DNA of 64,000 nt, taken from assembly GCA_022779365.1 (NCBI GenBank), contig JALFSI010000015.1:1-64000 (forward strand), given 5' to 3'. This DNA is from CAG-170 sp022779365. Lineage in GTDB: Bacteria; Bacillota; Clostridia; Oscillospirales; Oscillospiraceae. A model generated the notes under the pieces. That model was not told the DNA's origin. It was given only the letters and a program-made list of their open reading frames with translations, and did not search any database. The translations under genes and the position numbers were made by a program. Below are positions 10,022 through 18,175 of the stretch, piece after piece. Within the stretch, counting starts at the first letter, position 1, and every line of letters begins with the position of its first letter.

Positions 10022-11362
10022 ATGCCGGAAGAGATCATTCGTCGAAAGCGCCGCCTTTCGTCTTTTCAAATTATCATATTAGGTTTTGCCGGGGTCATTC
10101 TGCTCGGAGCGCTGCTGCTGATGCTGCCGATCTCCACGACTGGAGGGAATGTAACTCCATTCAATGAAACGCTGTTTACCGCGACTTCCGCCGTCTGCGT
10201 CACAGGGCTTGTGGTGCAGGATACAGGCAGCTACTGGTCAACCTTTGGGCAAGCGGTTATTCTGGCGCTGATCCAAATTGGTGGTCTTGGTGTCGTAACC
10301 GTAGCAGCATTGTTTGCGCTGTTGTCCGGGCGAAGAATCTCTCTGATGCAGCGCAGCACCATGCAGGATGCAATTTCAGCACCAAAGGTCGGCGGAATCG
10401 TCCGTCTGACACGCTTTATCCTACGGGGGACATTTCTGATTGAACTGCTGGGCACACTTGCCATGCTGCCGGTGTTCTGCCGGGACTATGGATGGCGCGG
10501 CATCTGGATGGCGGTGTTTCATTCTATATCCGCATTCTGCAACGCCGGGTTTGACATTCTTGGGACAGAAAGCAACCGCTATCCATCTCTTACCGGCTAT
10601 GCGGGCAGTCCGGTAATCAATATCACGATTATGCTGCTGATCGTGATTGGCGGCATTGGATTTCTGACGTGGGATGACATCTTTGAAAACAAGTGGCGGT
10701 TTCATCGCTACCGAATGCAGAGCAAGGTGATCCTTGTCACGACAGGTCTTTTGATTTTTCTGCCTACTGTGTTTTTCTTCTTTTCAGACTTTTCCGCGCT
10801 TCCCGCCGAAAACCGGCTGCTGGCATCCTTTTTTCAGTCTGTCACGCCGAGGACAGCGGGCTTCAACACGGTAACGCTATCTGCAATGTCCGGCGCGTCG
10901 CAGGGCGTGATGATTCTTCTTATGCTCATTGGCGGCTCTCCGGGGTCTACGGCGGGCGGTATGAAGACAACGACATTGGCAGTCCTGCTTGCTAATGCCG
11001 CCGCAACCTTCCGTCAGCGGGAGAGTGCTCAGTTTTTCGGGCGTAGGATTGATTGCAGCGCTGTCAAAACCGCCGCGACCATTCTGACGATGTATCTGGT
11101 GCTGTTCTTTGGCGGTGCGGTCTTTATCAGCGCATACGAGAATCTTCCGCTGTCTGCCTGCCTGTATGAAACGGCATCGGCGGTCGGAACTGTGGGATTG
11201 ACACTTGGTATTACACCGCAGCTGCGCATTCCATCGCAAATGGTGCTGATCTTGCTGATGTATCTGGGCAGAGTCGGCGGTCTTACCCTCATTTATGCGG
11301 CACTTTCCAGCAAAAAAGTGGGGAATGCAAGGCTGCCGCAGGAAAAAATAACGATTGGATAA
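10022..11362 (+). CDS. TrkH/KtrB-type potassium channel subunit
   Basis: Membrane pore subunit for K+ uptake, 446 residues, the KtrB length. All four pore loops with their filter glycines are visible: TSAVCVTGL (~residue 60), SAFCNAGFD (~175), TPRTAGFNT (~282) and ASAVGTVGL (~386). It works with the cytoplasmic NAD-binding subunit encoded next, whose ORF begins within a few bases. RBS AAGGAG at 10009-10014. A TATAAT at 9986-9991 lies upstream without a clear -35. First gene of the cargo of the probable mobile island. Confidence 0.93.
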   Translation: MPEEIIRRKRRLSSFQIIILGFAGVILLGALLLMLPISTTGGNVTPFNETLFTATSAVCVTGLVVQDTGSYWSTFGQAVILALIQIGGLGVVTVAALFALLSGRRISLMQRSTMQDAISAPKVGGIVRLTRFILRGTFLIELLGTLAMLPVFCRDYGWRGIWMAVFHSISAFCNAGFDILGTESNRYPSLTGYAGSPVINITIMLLIVIGGIGFLTWDDIFENKWRFHRYRMQSKVILVTTGLLIFLPTVFFFFSDFSALPAENRLLASFFQSVTPRTAGFNTVTLSAMSGASQGVMILLMLIGGSPGSTAGGMKTTTLAVLLANAAATFRQRESAQFFGRRIDCSAVKTAATILTMYLVLFFGGAVFISAYENLPLSACLYETASAVGTVGLTLGITPQLRIPSQMVLILLMYLGRVGGLTLIYAALSSKKVGNARLPQEKITIG

Positions 11363-11375
11363 GGAGCTTTTTCAC

Positions 11376-12023
11376 ATGAAAAACATTCTATTGATTGGCA
11401 CAGGCCGCTTCGGGCGGCATATCGCCGTGCAGCTTTCTCAGCTGGGGCATCAGGTCATGGCGGTCGATACAAACGAGGAACGAATCAGTGATGTGCTGCC
11501 ATATGTCACCAACGCACAAATTGGCGACAGTACAAACGCGGAGTTTCTTCGCTCTCTTGGCATCGGAAATTTTGACGTCTGCATCGTGACCATCAGCGGT
11601 AATTTTCAGAACTCGCTGGAAACCACCTCGCTGCTGAAGGAGCTGGGTGCAAAGTGCGTGGTATCGCGTGCCGAGCGTGATGTGCAGGCAAAGTTTCTGC
11701 TTCGCAACGGTGCAGACCATGTAGTCTACCCGGAAAAACAGGTGGCAAAATGGGCAGCGATCCGATACACTGCCGACCATATCTTCGACTACATAGAGAT
11801 CGACGAGCAGCACGCCATTTTTGAGGTGGAAGTACCAGAAGGCTGGGTCGGGAAAAGCATTGGCGAACTGAATATCCGCAGAAAGTTTGGAATCAACATT
11901 CTTGGCATCAAGCATTCGGGAAAAACCGACGTATCAATTACACCGGATACGGTGCTGCCCGGGGAAATAACGATTTTAGCGTTGGGCGAATACAAAGCGC
12001 TGCAAAAGTGCTTCCGGATCTGA
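11376..12023 (+). CDS. TrkA/KtrA-type potassium uptake regulatory subunit
   Basis: Cytoplasmic gating subunit, 215 residues. RCK-N Rossmann domain first (ILLIGTGRFGRHIA, then the acidic AVDTNEERI; glycine motif at residues ~6-13), then an RCK-C domain from about residue 140 (FEVEVPEGWVGKSIGELNI). The single RCK unit matches KtrA rather than double-domain TrkA. The start at 11376 has AAGGAG eight bases upstream. Forms the Ktr-type K+ system with the preceding pore gene. Confidence 0.92.
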   Translation: MKNILLIGTGRFGRHIAVQLSQLGHQVMAVDTNEERISDVLPYVTNAQIGDSTNAEFLRSLGIGNFDVCIVTISGNFQNSLETTSLLKELGAKCVVSRAERDVQAKFLLRNGADHVVYPEKQVAKWAAIRYTADHIFDYIEIDEQHAIFEVEVPEGWVGKSIGELNIRRKFGINILGIKHSGKTDVSITPDTVLPGEITILALGEYKALQKCFRI

Positions 12024-12322
12024 ATGGACGGCGAGTTGACGTGCGGGATGTCATTTTGATTGTTGGAACGGCTCTGGCGTTCCTGTTCAGCTGGTATCTG
12101 GTGGTGCGGTTGGGGCGTTTCCTGGATGAAAATCAGAAACGAATCAGGGAAGATACCGAACAGCAGTCAGAGCCATATGTCCGCATGGACGGAGACATTT
12201 CTATTGACGAGCTGAAGGAAACGCTTTCCCGTTTTCACAGCAGTCATGCCCATGCAAAAATCGTGATCTATGATTCAGAGCAAATTTCATTTCCAAACAA
12301 CGAATCCGATTGTGCGCAGTAG
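12008..12322 (+). CDS. Small membrane protein between KtrA-like and KdpD-like genes
   Basis: About 104 residues with one transmembrane segment (DVILIVGTALAFLFSWYLVV, residues ~14-33), then a charged cytoplasmic or external tail. The GTG at 12008 overlaps the ktrA-like gene by 16 bases. A second in-frame GTG at 12041 is an alternative start. I do not recognise the family. Its position inside the potassium cluster suggests an accessory of the Ktr system or of the sensor kinase, by inference only. Confidence 0.55.
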   Translation: MLPDLNGRRVDVRDVILIVGTALAFLFSWYLVVRLGRFLDENQKRIREDTEQQSEPYVRMDGDISIDELKETLSRFHSSHAHAKIVIYDSEQISFPNNESDCAQ

Positions 12323-12373
12323 AAACCTTCACATCTTAGTGCTATAATATCGTTTAAGAGGGGTGGTGAAAAT

Positions 12374-14356
12374 GTGCAGAACAAAGGAAGCGAACTGCCA
12401 AAAGAGCATATTCTTGTGTGCCTGTCCTCGTCTCCATCCAATGAACGTATTGTGCGGATGGCAGGGAAAATGGCACAGGCATTTAGCGGCAGCCTTACCG
12501 CGCTTTACGTGCAGACACCCGGAGACGCTGATATGAATGCGGAAGATACCGTTCGCTTGCAGGCAAATATACGCCTTGCGCAGCAGTTCGGCGCAGAGAT
12601 CATCACAACGCATGGAGAAGACGTAGCCACACAGATCGCGGAATATGTGCGGCTCTCCGATGTGACCAAAATCGTGATCGGGCGAAGCGGCGTGCAGCGG
12701 CGGCATTTTTGGAGCGAACCGACACTGACAGAACGGCTCATTACGCTTGCGCCTGAGGTGGACATTCACATCATTCCGGACGCAGAGGTCTACAAAAGCT
12801 ATCGCAGGAAACGGCTTTCCGCCGTTCGCCCGGCGCTTCCGACCGCATGGGAACTGCTTTTGACCATCGGGATTCTGGCAGCTGCGACGGTCATCGGATG
12901 GGTCTTTCTGCGGCTCGGCTTTGCAAATGCCAATATCATCATGGTTTACCTGCTGGGGGTGCTTCTGACTTCCGCTTTTACCAGCGGATATACCTGCGGC
13001 GTGCTGTCCGCTTTTTTGAGTGTCATCCTGTTCAATTATTTTCTGACAGAACCACGCCTGTCTTTGGCAGCCTACGGCAGTAAATACCCAATAACCTTTG
13101 CCGTCATGTTTGCAGCGGCGCTTTTGACCGGTACGCTTGCCGCAAAGCTCAAAGCCCATGCGCAGCTATCCGCGCGGGATGCTTATCGTACAAAGCTGCT
13201 TTTTGATATGAACAGGCAGCTTCAAAAGGCGGAAACGCTGGATGAGGTCTATCAGATGACCGCGACGCAGATACAAAAGCTTATGCAGCGGGACATCCTG
13301 ATTTATCCAGCGCAGAGCGGCGTACTGTCCAAAGGAATCATTTACCCGGCTGACGGAAGCAGACCATACAGCGTCCCAGACACAGACCGGGAGCAGGATG
13401 TGATTCGCTGGGTCTGGCAGAACCGGAAACGTGCCGGAGCAACGACGCAAAACTTTCCAAAAGCAAAACGGCTGTATCTTGCCATTCGTACCGGGCAGCA
13501 GATTTACGGTGTTGTCGGGATTCCGATGGAGAAACAAACGCAGCCTGACGCATTTACATACAGCGTTCTGTTCTCCATTCTCGGCGAGTGCGCTCTGGCG
13601 CTGGAAAGCCTGCACAACGCCGCAGAAAAGGAAAAAGCTGCCGTCCTTGCAAAGAACGAGCAGCTTCGCGCCAATCTTCTGCGTTCAATTTCCCACGATT
13701 TGCGGACACCGCTGACCTCTATTTCCGGCAACGCCGATACGCTGCTGCACAGCTATGCCGTGCTGGATGAACAAACGCGGAAACAGATTTTTATGGACAT
13801 TTATGACGATGCGCAATGGCTGACCGGACTGGTTGAGAACTTGCTTTCCATTACGAAAATCGCGGACGGCAGCGTAAAACTGCACCTTTCTGATCAGGTC
13901 GTGGACGACATCGTATCGGAATCGCTCCGGCATATCGACCGAAAGTCGGCGGAGCATCACATTACAGTAGATTGCGGAGATGAGCCGCTGCTGGTGCGGG
14001 TGGATGCAGGACTCATCGTGCAGGTGCTTATCAATCTGGTGAACAATGCAGTCAAATATACTCCGGCTGGCTCGAACATCCGAATCACGGCAATCCAGCG
14101 GGGAAATGCAGCAGAAATCTGCGTCAGCGACAACGGTCTCGGTATCCCGGATGAACTGAAGGAACATGTGTTTGAAATGTTCTTTACCGGGGGCAATCCG
14201 ATTGGCGACAGCCGCCGAAGTCTTGGACTTGGGCTTACATTCTGTCAAGCCATCATTCATGCCCATAATGGCGAAATGACATTGAAAGATAATTCGCCGC
14301 ATGGCTGCATCTTTTCCTTTACAGTACCGCTCAGTGAGGTGAACCTAAATGAATAA
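12374..14356 (+). CDS. KdpD-like sensor histidine kinase lacking the KdpD ATP-binding domain
   Basis: Sensor kinase of 660 residues, against about 900 for full KdpD. It starts directly with the USP-like domain (residues ~12-135, HILVCLSSSPSNERIVRMAG), then four transmembrane segments (~155-255), a GAF-like region, and the kinase core. The H box is RSISHDLRTPLTSISG and the N/G boxes are LINLVNNAVKYT and DNGLGIPDELKEHVF. The usual N-terminal KdpD domain with its P-loop is missing entirely. GTG start behind an AGAGGGG RBS, with TATAAT at 12343-12348 close upstream. It is paired with a Ktr uptake system, not a Kdp ATPase. Confidence 0.9.
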   Translation: MQNKGSELPKEHILVCLSSSPSNERIVRMAGKMAQAFSGSLTALYVQTPGDADMNAEDTVRLQANIRLAQQFGAEIITTHGEDVATQIAEYVRLSDVTKIVIGRSGVQRRHFWSEPTLTERLITLAPEVDIHIIPDAEVYKSYRRKRLSAVRPALPTAWELLLTIGILAAATVIGWVFLRLGFANANIIMVYLLGVLLTSAFTSGYTCGVLSAFLSVILFNYFLTEPRLSLAAYGSKYPITFAVMFAAALLTGTLAAKLKAHAQLSARDAYRTKLLFDMNRQLQKAETLDEVYQMTATQIQKLMQRDILIYPAQSGVLSKGIIYPADGSRPYSVPDTDREQDVIRWVWQNRKRAGATTQNFPKAKRLYLAIRTGQQIYGVVGIPMEKQTQPDAFTYSVLFSILGECALALESLHNAAEKEKAAVLAKNEQLRANLLRSISHDLRTPLTSISGNADTLLHSYAVLDEQTRKQIFMDIYDDAQWLTGLVENLLSITKIADGSVKLHLSDQVVDDIVSESLRHIDRKSAEHHITVDCGDEPLLVRVDAGLIVQVLINLVNNAVKYTPAGSNIRITAIQRGNAAEICVSDNGLGIPDELKEHVFEMFFTGGNPIGDSRRSLGLGLTFCQAIIHAHNGEMTLKDNSPHGCIFSFTVPLSEVNLNE

Positions 14357-15050
14357 GCCGCTTGTCCTCGTTGTAGAAGATGATACGCCGGTGCGCAATC
14401 TGATCACAACGACGCTGAAAACCCATGAATACAGGTATCTTTCGGCGCAAAGCGGCGCAAGCGCCGTGATGGAGGCGCTGTCTCACAACCCGGACATTGT
14501 GCTGCTTGATTTGGGACTTCCCGATATGGACGGCGTGGAGATCATCCGAAAAATCCGTTCGTGGTCGAATATGCCAATCATTGTGATCAGTGCCAGAACG
14601 GAGGATGCTGATAAAATCGGGGCGCTGGATGCCGGGGCAGATGATTATCTAACGAAGCCTTTTTCCGTGGACGAACTGCTGGCGCGGCTGCGGGTGACAC
14701 AGCGGAGACTGTCGCTGATGAAAACAGACGCAGCGCAGGAATCTTCGATTTTTACGAACGGTGCGCTGAAAATCGACTATGCGGCAGGCTGCGCATATCT
14801 TGGCGGTGCAGAACTGCACTTGACGCCCATCGAATACAAGCTGTTGTGTCTACTCTCAAAAAATGTGGGCAAGGTTCTGACCCACACCTACATCACGCAG
14901 CAGATTTGGGGCAGCAGTTGGGAAAACGATATTGCTTCTCTGCGGGTGTTCATGGCGACCCTGCGCAAAAAGCTGGAACGCGGAAAAGACGGGCAGCAAT
15001 ACATACAAACGCACATCGGAATCGGCTATCGGATGCTCCGCGTCGAATAG
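14349..15050 (+). CDS. KdpE-like response regulator (OmpR family)
   Basis: Two-domain response regulator, 233 residues. The receiver domain (1-120) has the phospho-accepting Asp in DIVLLDLGLPDMDG, the acidic pair in VVEDD and the Lys in DYLTKPFS. The C-terminal winged helix (~135-233) has LTPIEYKLLCLLSKNVGKVL and RKKLERGKDGQQYIQTHIGI. The start overlaps the sensor kinase by 8 bases, so they form a cognate pair, probably controlling potassium uptake genes of the island. Confidence 0.94.
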   Translation: MNKPLVLVVEDDTPVRNLITTTLKTHEYRYLSAQSGASAVMEALSHNPDIVLLDLGLPDMDGVEIIRKIRSWSNMPIIVISARTEDADKIGALDAGADDYLTKPFSVDELLARLRVTQRRLSLMKTDAAQESSIFTNGALKIDYAAGCAYLGGAELHLTPIEYKLLCLLSKNVGKVLTHTYITQQIWGSSWENDIASLRVFMATLRKKLERGKDGQQYIQTHIGIGYRMLRVE

Positions 15051-15153
15051 CAGGGCGGCTTTCAAAAAATCTATGAATCATTAGGCTGTTGAAAACCTGT
15101 TTGGCATAGAAGGGCTGAACATCGCATGGTACGGTATCATCATCACATTCGGC

Positions 15154-15849
15154 ATGATTCTCGGATTTATGCTAGCACTTCGCCGGTGCAAAAAAACTGG
15201 AGTTGAACCGGATCACTTATATAATCTCGTGCTTTGGCGGATTCCCGTGTGTATTCTCTGTGCCAGAGCATACTATGTGCTTTTTGAGTGGGAGCAGTAC
15301 AAGGATAACCTTCTCTCCGTTTTTCAAATCAATAAGGGCGGGCTTGCCATTTATGGAGGCATCCTCGGCGGTGTTGCTGTTGTACTGATTTACTGCAAGG
15401 TCAAAAAGCTTTCCTTCTGGTCGCTTGCAGATACGCTGATTCCCAGCCTTGTTCTTGGACAAGCCATCGGGCGTTGGGGGAATTTTGTGAATCAGGAGGC
15501 TTACGGAAATCTGATCACAAATCCAGATCTCCAGTTCTTTCCGTATGGTGTTTACATAGAGGAACTCGGGCAGTGGCATCAGGCGACGTTCTTCTACGAA
15601 TCTGCACTGAATACACTGCTGCTGATTGTCATGCTGATCTCCTATCTGCATTTCAGAAAAAAGGGATATCTGCTTCCGTTTTACATGATCGGCTATGGTG
15701 TGATACGCTGCTTTGTAGAGGGACTTCGTACTGACAGTCTCTATCTGATGCCAGGTGTCCGCGTGTCGCAGGTGTTGTCTGGCTGCCTGATTCTATTGGG
15801 TGTTTTATTTATAGGTATTATTCGCAGAAGGCAGGATATACAGGCATGA
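15154..15849 (+). CDS. lgt: Prolipoprotein diacylglyceryl transferase-like (Lgt), start unclear
   Basis: Membrane enzyme that would attach diacylglycerol to the lipobox Cys of lipoproteins. The Lgt signature GQAIGRWGNFVNQEAYG and the later YGVIRCFVEGLRTDSL with its catalytic Arg are intact. Lgt-like sequence (for example LNIAWYGIIITFG) continues upstream of this ATG to about 15085 in the same frame, but no ATG, GTG or TTG is found there after the in-frame stop at 15082. Either a rare start (CTG 15097, ATA 15106) is used or the 5' end was cut. Length from 15154 is 231 residues versus the usual ~260-280. It precedes the chromate transporter pair. Confidence 0.8.
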   Translation: MILGFMLALRRCKKTGVEPDHLYNLVLWRIPVCILCARAYYVLFEWEQYKDNLLSVFQINKGGLAIYGGILGGVAVVLIYCKVKKLSFWSLADTLIPSLVLGQAIGRWGNFVNQEAYGNLITNPDLQFFPYGVYIEELGQWHQATFFYESALNTLLLIVMLISYLHFRKKGYLLPFYMIGYGVIRCFVEGLRTDSLYLMPGVRVSQVLSGCLILLGVLFIGIIRRRQDIQA

Positions 15850-16421
15850 AACTAATTTGCTCTTTATTTATCACATTCTTAAAAATCGGTGCGTTCACCT
15901 TTGGCGGCGGATACGCTATGATTGCGCTGCTTGAAAATGAGTTCGTTGAAAAGAAAAAATGGCTTGAAAAAAGCGAGTTTCTGGACATGGTTGCGGTAGC
16001 CGAATCCACGCCAGGGCCAGTCGCCATCAACAGCGCGACTTACATTGGTTACAAAATTGCAGGATTTGCGGGTGCAGCCATGTCCACACTTGCTGTCTGC
16101 ATTCCATCTTTCTTTATAATTTATGGTATCTCGCTGTTCTTTGATCAGTTTCTCAGTTTGCGCTGGGTTTCCTGCGCATTCCGCGGGATTCAGGTATGTG
16201 TGATCTATCTGATCCTTACCGCAGGGCTGAAAATGCTTAAAAGTATTGACAAAAACACACTAAACTTGACGCTTCTCACGTTGGTCATGGCTTCCATGCT
16301 CTGCTGCTCGATCACAGCAGTTTCGTTTTCCTCTGTGTTTTACATCCTGATCTGCGGCGCGGTCGGGCTTGTTGTTTTCTTTCTGCGAAAAATCCGGAAA
16401 GGACATGAGAAAACGTCATGA
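15846..16421 (+). CDS. Chromate transporter, N-terminal-type half
   Basis: Half-size CHR-family membrane protein, 191 residues. The family motifs are FGGGYAMIALLENEFVEKKK near residue 20 and AESTPGPVAINSATYIGYK near residue 55. Pairs of half-size CHR proteins act together in place of one ~400-residue ChrA. Its start overlaps the lgt-like stop by four bases, and its own stop overlaps the next half by four, so the three genes are one operon. Chromate or sulfate handling is the family annotation; the actual substrate is not shown here. Confidence 0.9.
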   Translation: MKLICSLFITFLKIGAFTFGGGYAMIALLENEFVEKKKWLEKSEFLDMVAVAESTPGPVAINSATYIGYKIAGFAGAAMSTLAVCIPSFFIIYGISLFFDQFLSLRWVSCAFRGIQVCVIYLILTAGLKMLKSIDKNTLNLTLLTLVMASMLCCSITAVSFSSVFYILICGAVGLVVFFLRKIRKGHEKTS

Positions 16422-16993
16422 TATACCTGCGCCTCTTTCTGAACTTTTTGATGATCGGTGCCTTGTCTTTCGGCGGCGGCTATGGAATGGTTTCGCTGGT
16501 ACGCGAAACGGTGCTTTCCAACGGCTGGCTGACAGAGAACGAGTTTCTGAATTTTATTGCCGTATCTGAATCCACACCGGGACCCCTTGCCGTGAATATG
16601 GCAACCTTTATCGGCTCAACACAGGGCGGAATCCTCGGTTCATTTGTTGCAACGCTGGGCGTGGTGCTGCCGTCATTTTTGATTATTCTCTTAATTGCAT
16701 CCGCACTAAAGAATCTGATGAAATATGCACCCGTCAACGCCTTTTTATCGGGAGTCCGTCCGTGCGTTGTAGCGATGATCCTTGCGACCGCGCTCAGCAT
16801 GGCGCTGTCTACGCTGTTTGGCCTCACAGATTTACAGGCCGGATTTGCGCCCGATTTGCGCTCTATCGCAGTATTTGCCATGCTCGGAGCAACGCATCTG
16901 ATTTGTAAAAAAATCAGAAAAACAGCTCCATCGCCAATTCTGATGATCCTGTTTTCAGCATGCCTCGGAATCTTGTTTTGGTGCATATTCTAG
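16418..16993 (+). CDS. Chromate transporter, second half
   Basis: Second half-size CHR protein, 191 residues, with the same layout as its neighbour: SFGGGYGMVSLVRETVLSNG near residue 13 and SESTPGPLAVNMATFIGS near residue 48, followed by about five hydrophobic segments. Its ATG overlaps the stop of the first half (ATGA), as expected for a heteromeric pair. Last intact gene of the island before the integrase remnant. Confidence 0.9.
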   Translation: MIYLRLFLNFLMIGALSFGGGYGMVSLVRETVLSNGWLTENEFLNFIAVSESTPGPLAVNMATFIGSTQGGILGSFVATLGVVLPSFLIILLIASALKNLMKYAPVNAFLSGVRPCVVAMILATALSMALSTLFGLTDLQAGFAPDLRSIAVFAMLGATHLICKKIRKTAPSPILMILFSACLGILFWCIF

Positions 16994-17101
16994 CATGGCG
17001 ATTGATTTTATTTCCAACTTCAATAGCAATTCCTGCTGAACCGCGCTTATTTCATTGCGTATAATTTCGAGCGACATCGCCCTTCATTCATGATGCCGCT
17101 C

Positions 17102-17236
17102 CGCGCTTCGGCCATACCATTCTGCCACAAATGAGCTGACCATCGTTGTAATACCACGCTGGATATTTACACGCACGCATTCGATAAGAACAAAAAAGCG
17201 GCAAGTCAGATCATGCAAAGCAGCCTGGAGATCTGA
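17102..17236 (+). pseudogene. Tyrosine recombinase (integrase) C-terminal remnant
   Basis: The last ~33 codons read NTTLDIYTHAFDKNKKAASQ and a short tail to a TGA at 17234. This is the C-terminal signature of phage/ICE tyrosine recombinases, including the catalytic Tyr. An in-frame TGA at 17132 interrupts the frame, and possible upstream homology (ATNELTIV) lies in another frame, so the gene is broken. It sits about 105 bases from the 3' end of tRNA-Arg, the classic position of an integrase gene beside its attachment site. Confidence 0.6.
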
Positions 17237-17306
17237 GCTATCCGGTCAAAAGTTCTATCCGGTTGCGCTACGCAGTAAAAACAGATAATTTGAACAATTC
17301 TATATA

Positions 17307-17341
17307 AAAATGCCGTGAAATCATACGATTTCACGGCATTT
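17307..17341 (-). terminator. Terminator of tRNA-Arg
   Basis: A 16-bp perfect stem (AAAATGCCGTGAAATC / GATTTCACGGCATTTT) with an ATAC loop and T-rich tail in the minus direction. It directly abuts the CCA end of the tRNA. Confidence 0.85.
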
Positions 17342-17418
17342 TGGTACGCCCGACACGATTCGAACGTGCGACCTACAGAGTCGGAGTCTGTCACTCTATC
17401 CAGCTGAGCTACGAGCGC
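17342..17418 (-). tRNA. tRNA-Arg (anticodon CCG)
   Basis: Folds as a complete 77-nt tRNA with encoded CCA. Acceptor stem GCGCTCG pairs with CGGGCGT (two G-U pairs), D arm GCTC/GAGT, and anticodon stem ACAGA/TCTGT with loop CTCCGAC, giving anticodon CCG for codon CGG. The T arm GCACG/CGTGT has the loop TTCGAAT. It lies on the minus strand, its 3' end facing the degenerate integrase, so it is the probable attachment site of the neighbouring island. Confidence 0.95.
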
Positions 17419-17440
17419 ATACCGCTTTGAAAGCTCCACT

Positions 17441-17469
17441 ATTATATCAGCTCCCGCGGTGAAAGTAAA
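17441..17469 (-). promoter_or_regulatory. Promoter of tRNA-Arg
   Basis: In minus orientation TTTACT (17469-17464) and TATAAT (17446-17441) with a 17-base spacer, ending 23 bases before the tRNA 5' end. Confidence 0.7.
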
Positions 17470-17489
17470 GCCTAAACTGCGCGACTTTT

Positions 17490-18170
17490 TCAGACATGGG
17501 CATACAGCGCGTACAGCGGCAGCTCGGGATCGTACTTCTGCGGCGCATAGTGGATCGAGCCGATGCGCGGTCCAGCCACGCCGTATTTGGGATTGAAGCC
17601 AAACAGGTTGCGGTACTGCATCAGATCGTCGTGTTCCTCGCGCATCGCCTCCAGCACCAGCAGAGCCGCCATGGCGTCGTCCACGGCGCGGTGCGAGTTT
17701 TCTGCCGCCACGTTGTAGCTCTCAATGGCATTTTTCAGCTTATGCGGGTACGGGCGGCGATCCTTGTAGACTGTGAGGATGTCCAGCATTCCAAGATTTT
17801 TAAGGCAGTCCGCCATGCCCAGCCGCGACAGGTAAAAATACAAAAACGTAAAATCAAACTGCGCGTTGAACGCCGCCATCATCGTGCGCGGCGCTTGCAG
17901 CATCTGCGCAAAGCGCTCCGCCGCCTGTGCCTTTTCTACACCCTCGGCGGAAAGCATCTGCTCTGTGATGCCCGTCAGCTCCACGATCATGCCGGGCAGA
18001 CGCCTGCCCGGTGTGAGGCGGATGAGGAGGTCCATTTCGTCCTCCACGCCGCCCGGTCCGACCGCCACCGCCGCCAGCTCGATGATCTCGTCGCGGCGGC
18101 AGTCGATGCCCGTTGTCTCCGTATCCAGCACGACCACACGGTCATACTGCGTAAAAATCGAATCCAGCAT
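17490..18170 (-). CDS. DEDDh 3'-5' exonuclease (DnaQ-like)
   Basis: Exonuclease domain protein of 226 residues resembling the proofreading epsilon subunit of DNA polymerase III. Exo I is VVLDTETTG (Asp, Glu), Exo II is MAAFNAQFDFTFLY (Asp) and Exo III is SHRAVDDAMAAL (His, Asp). The five catalytic residues are all present. An in-frame ATG at 18215 would overlap the upstream amidohydrolase gene by 40 bases. The ATG at 18170, just past that gene's stop, was preferred. Could serve in repair or RNA/DNA turnover. No polymerase domain is attached. Confidence 0.88.
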   Translation of the reverse strand: MLDSIFTQYDRVVVLDTETTGIDCRRDEIIELAAVAVGPGGVEDEMDLLIRLTPGRRLPGMIVELTGITEQMLSAEGVEKAQAAERFAQMLQAPRTMMAAFNAQFDFTFLYFYLSRLGMADCLKNLGMLDILTVYKDRRPYPHKLKNAIESYNVAAENSHRAVDDAMAALLVLEAMREEHDDLMQYRNLFGFNPKYGVAGPRIGSIHYAPQKYDPELPLYALYAHV

Positions 18171-18175
18171 TTTAT

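Noticed and set aside
12374..14356. A full KdpFABC potassium ATPase locus next to KdpD/KdpE
   Set aside because: No kdpA, kdpB or kdpC sequence is present. The partner is a Ktr channel, and the KdpD N-terminal domain is missing.
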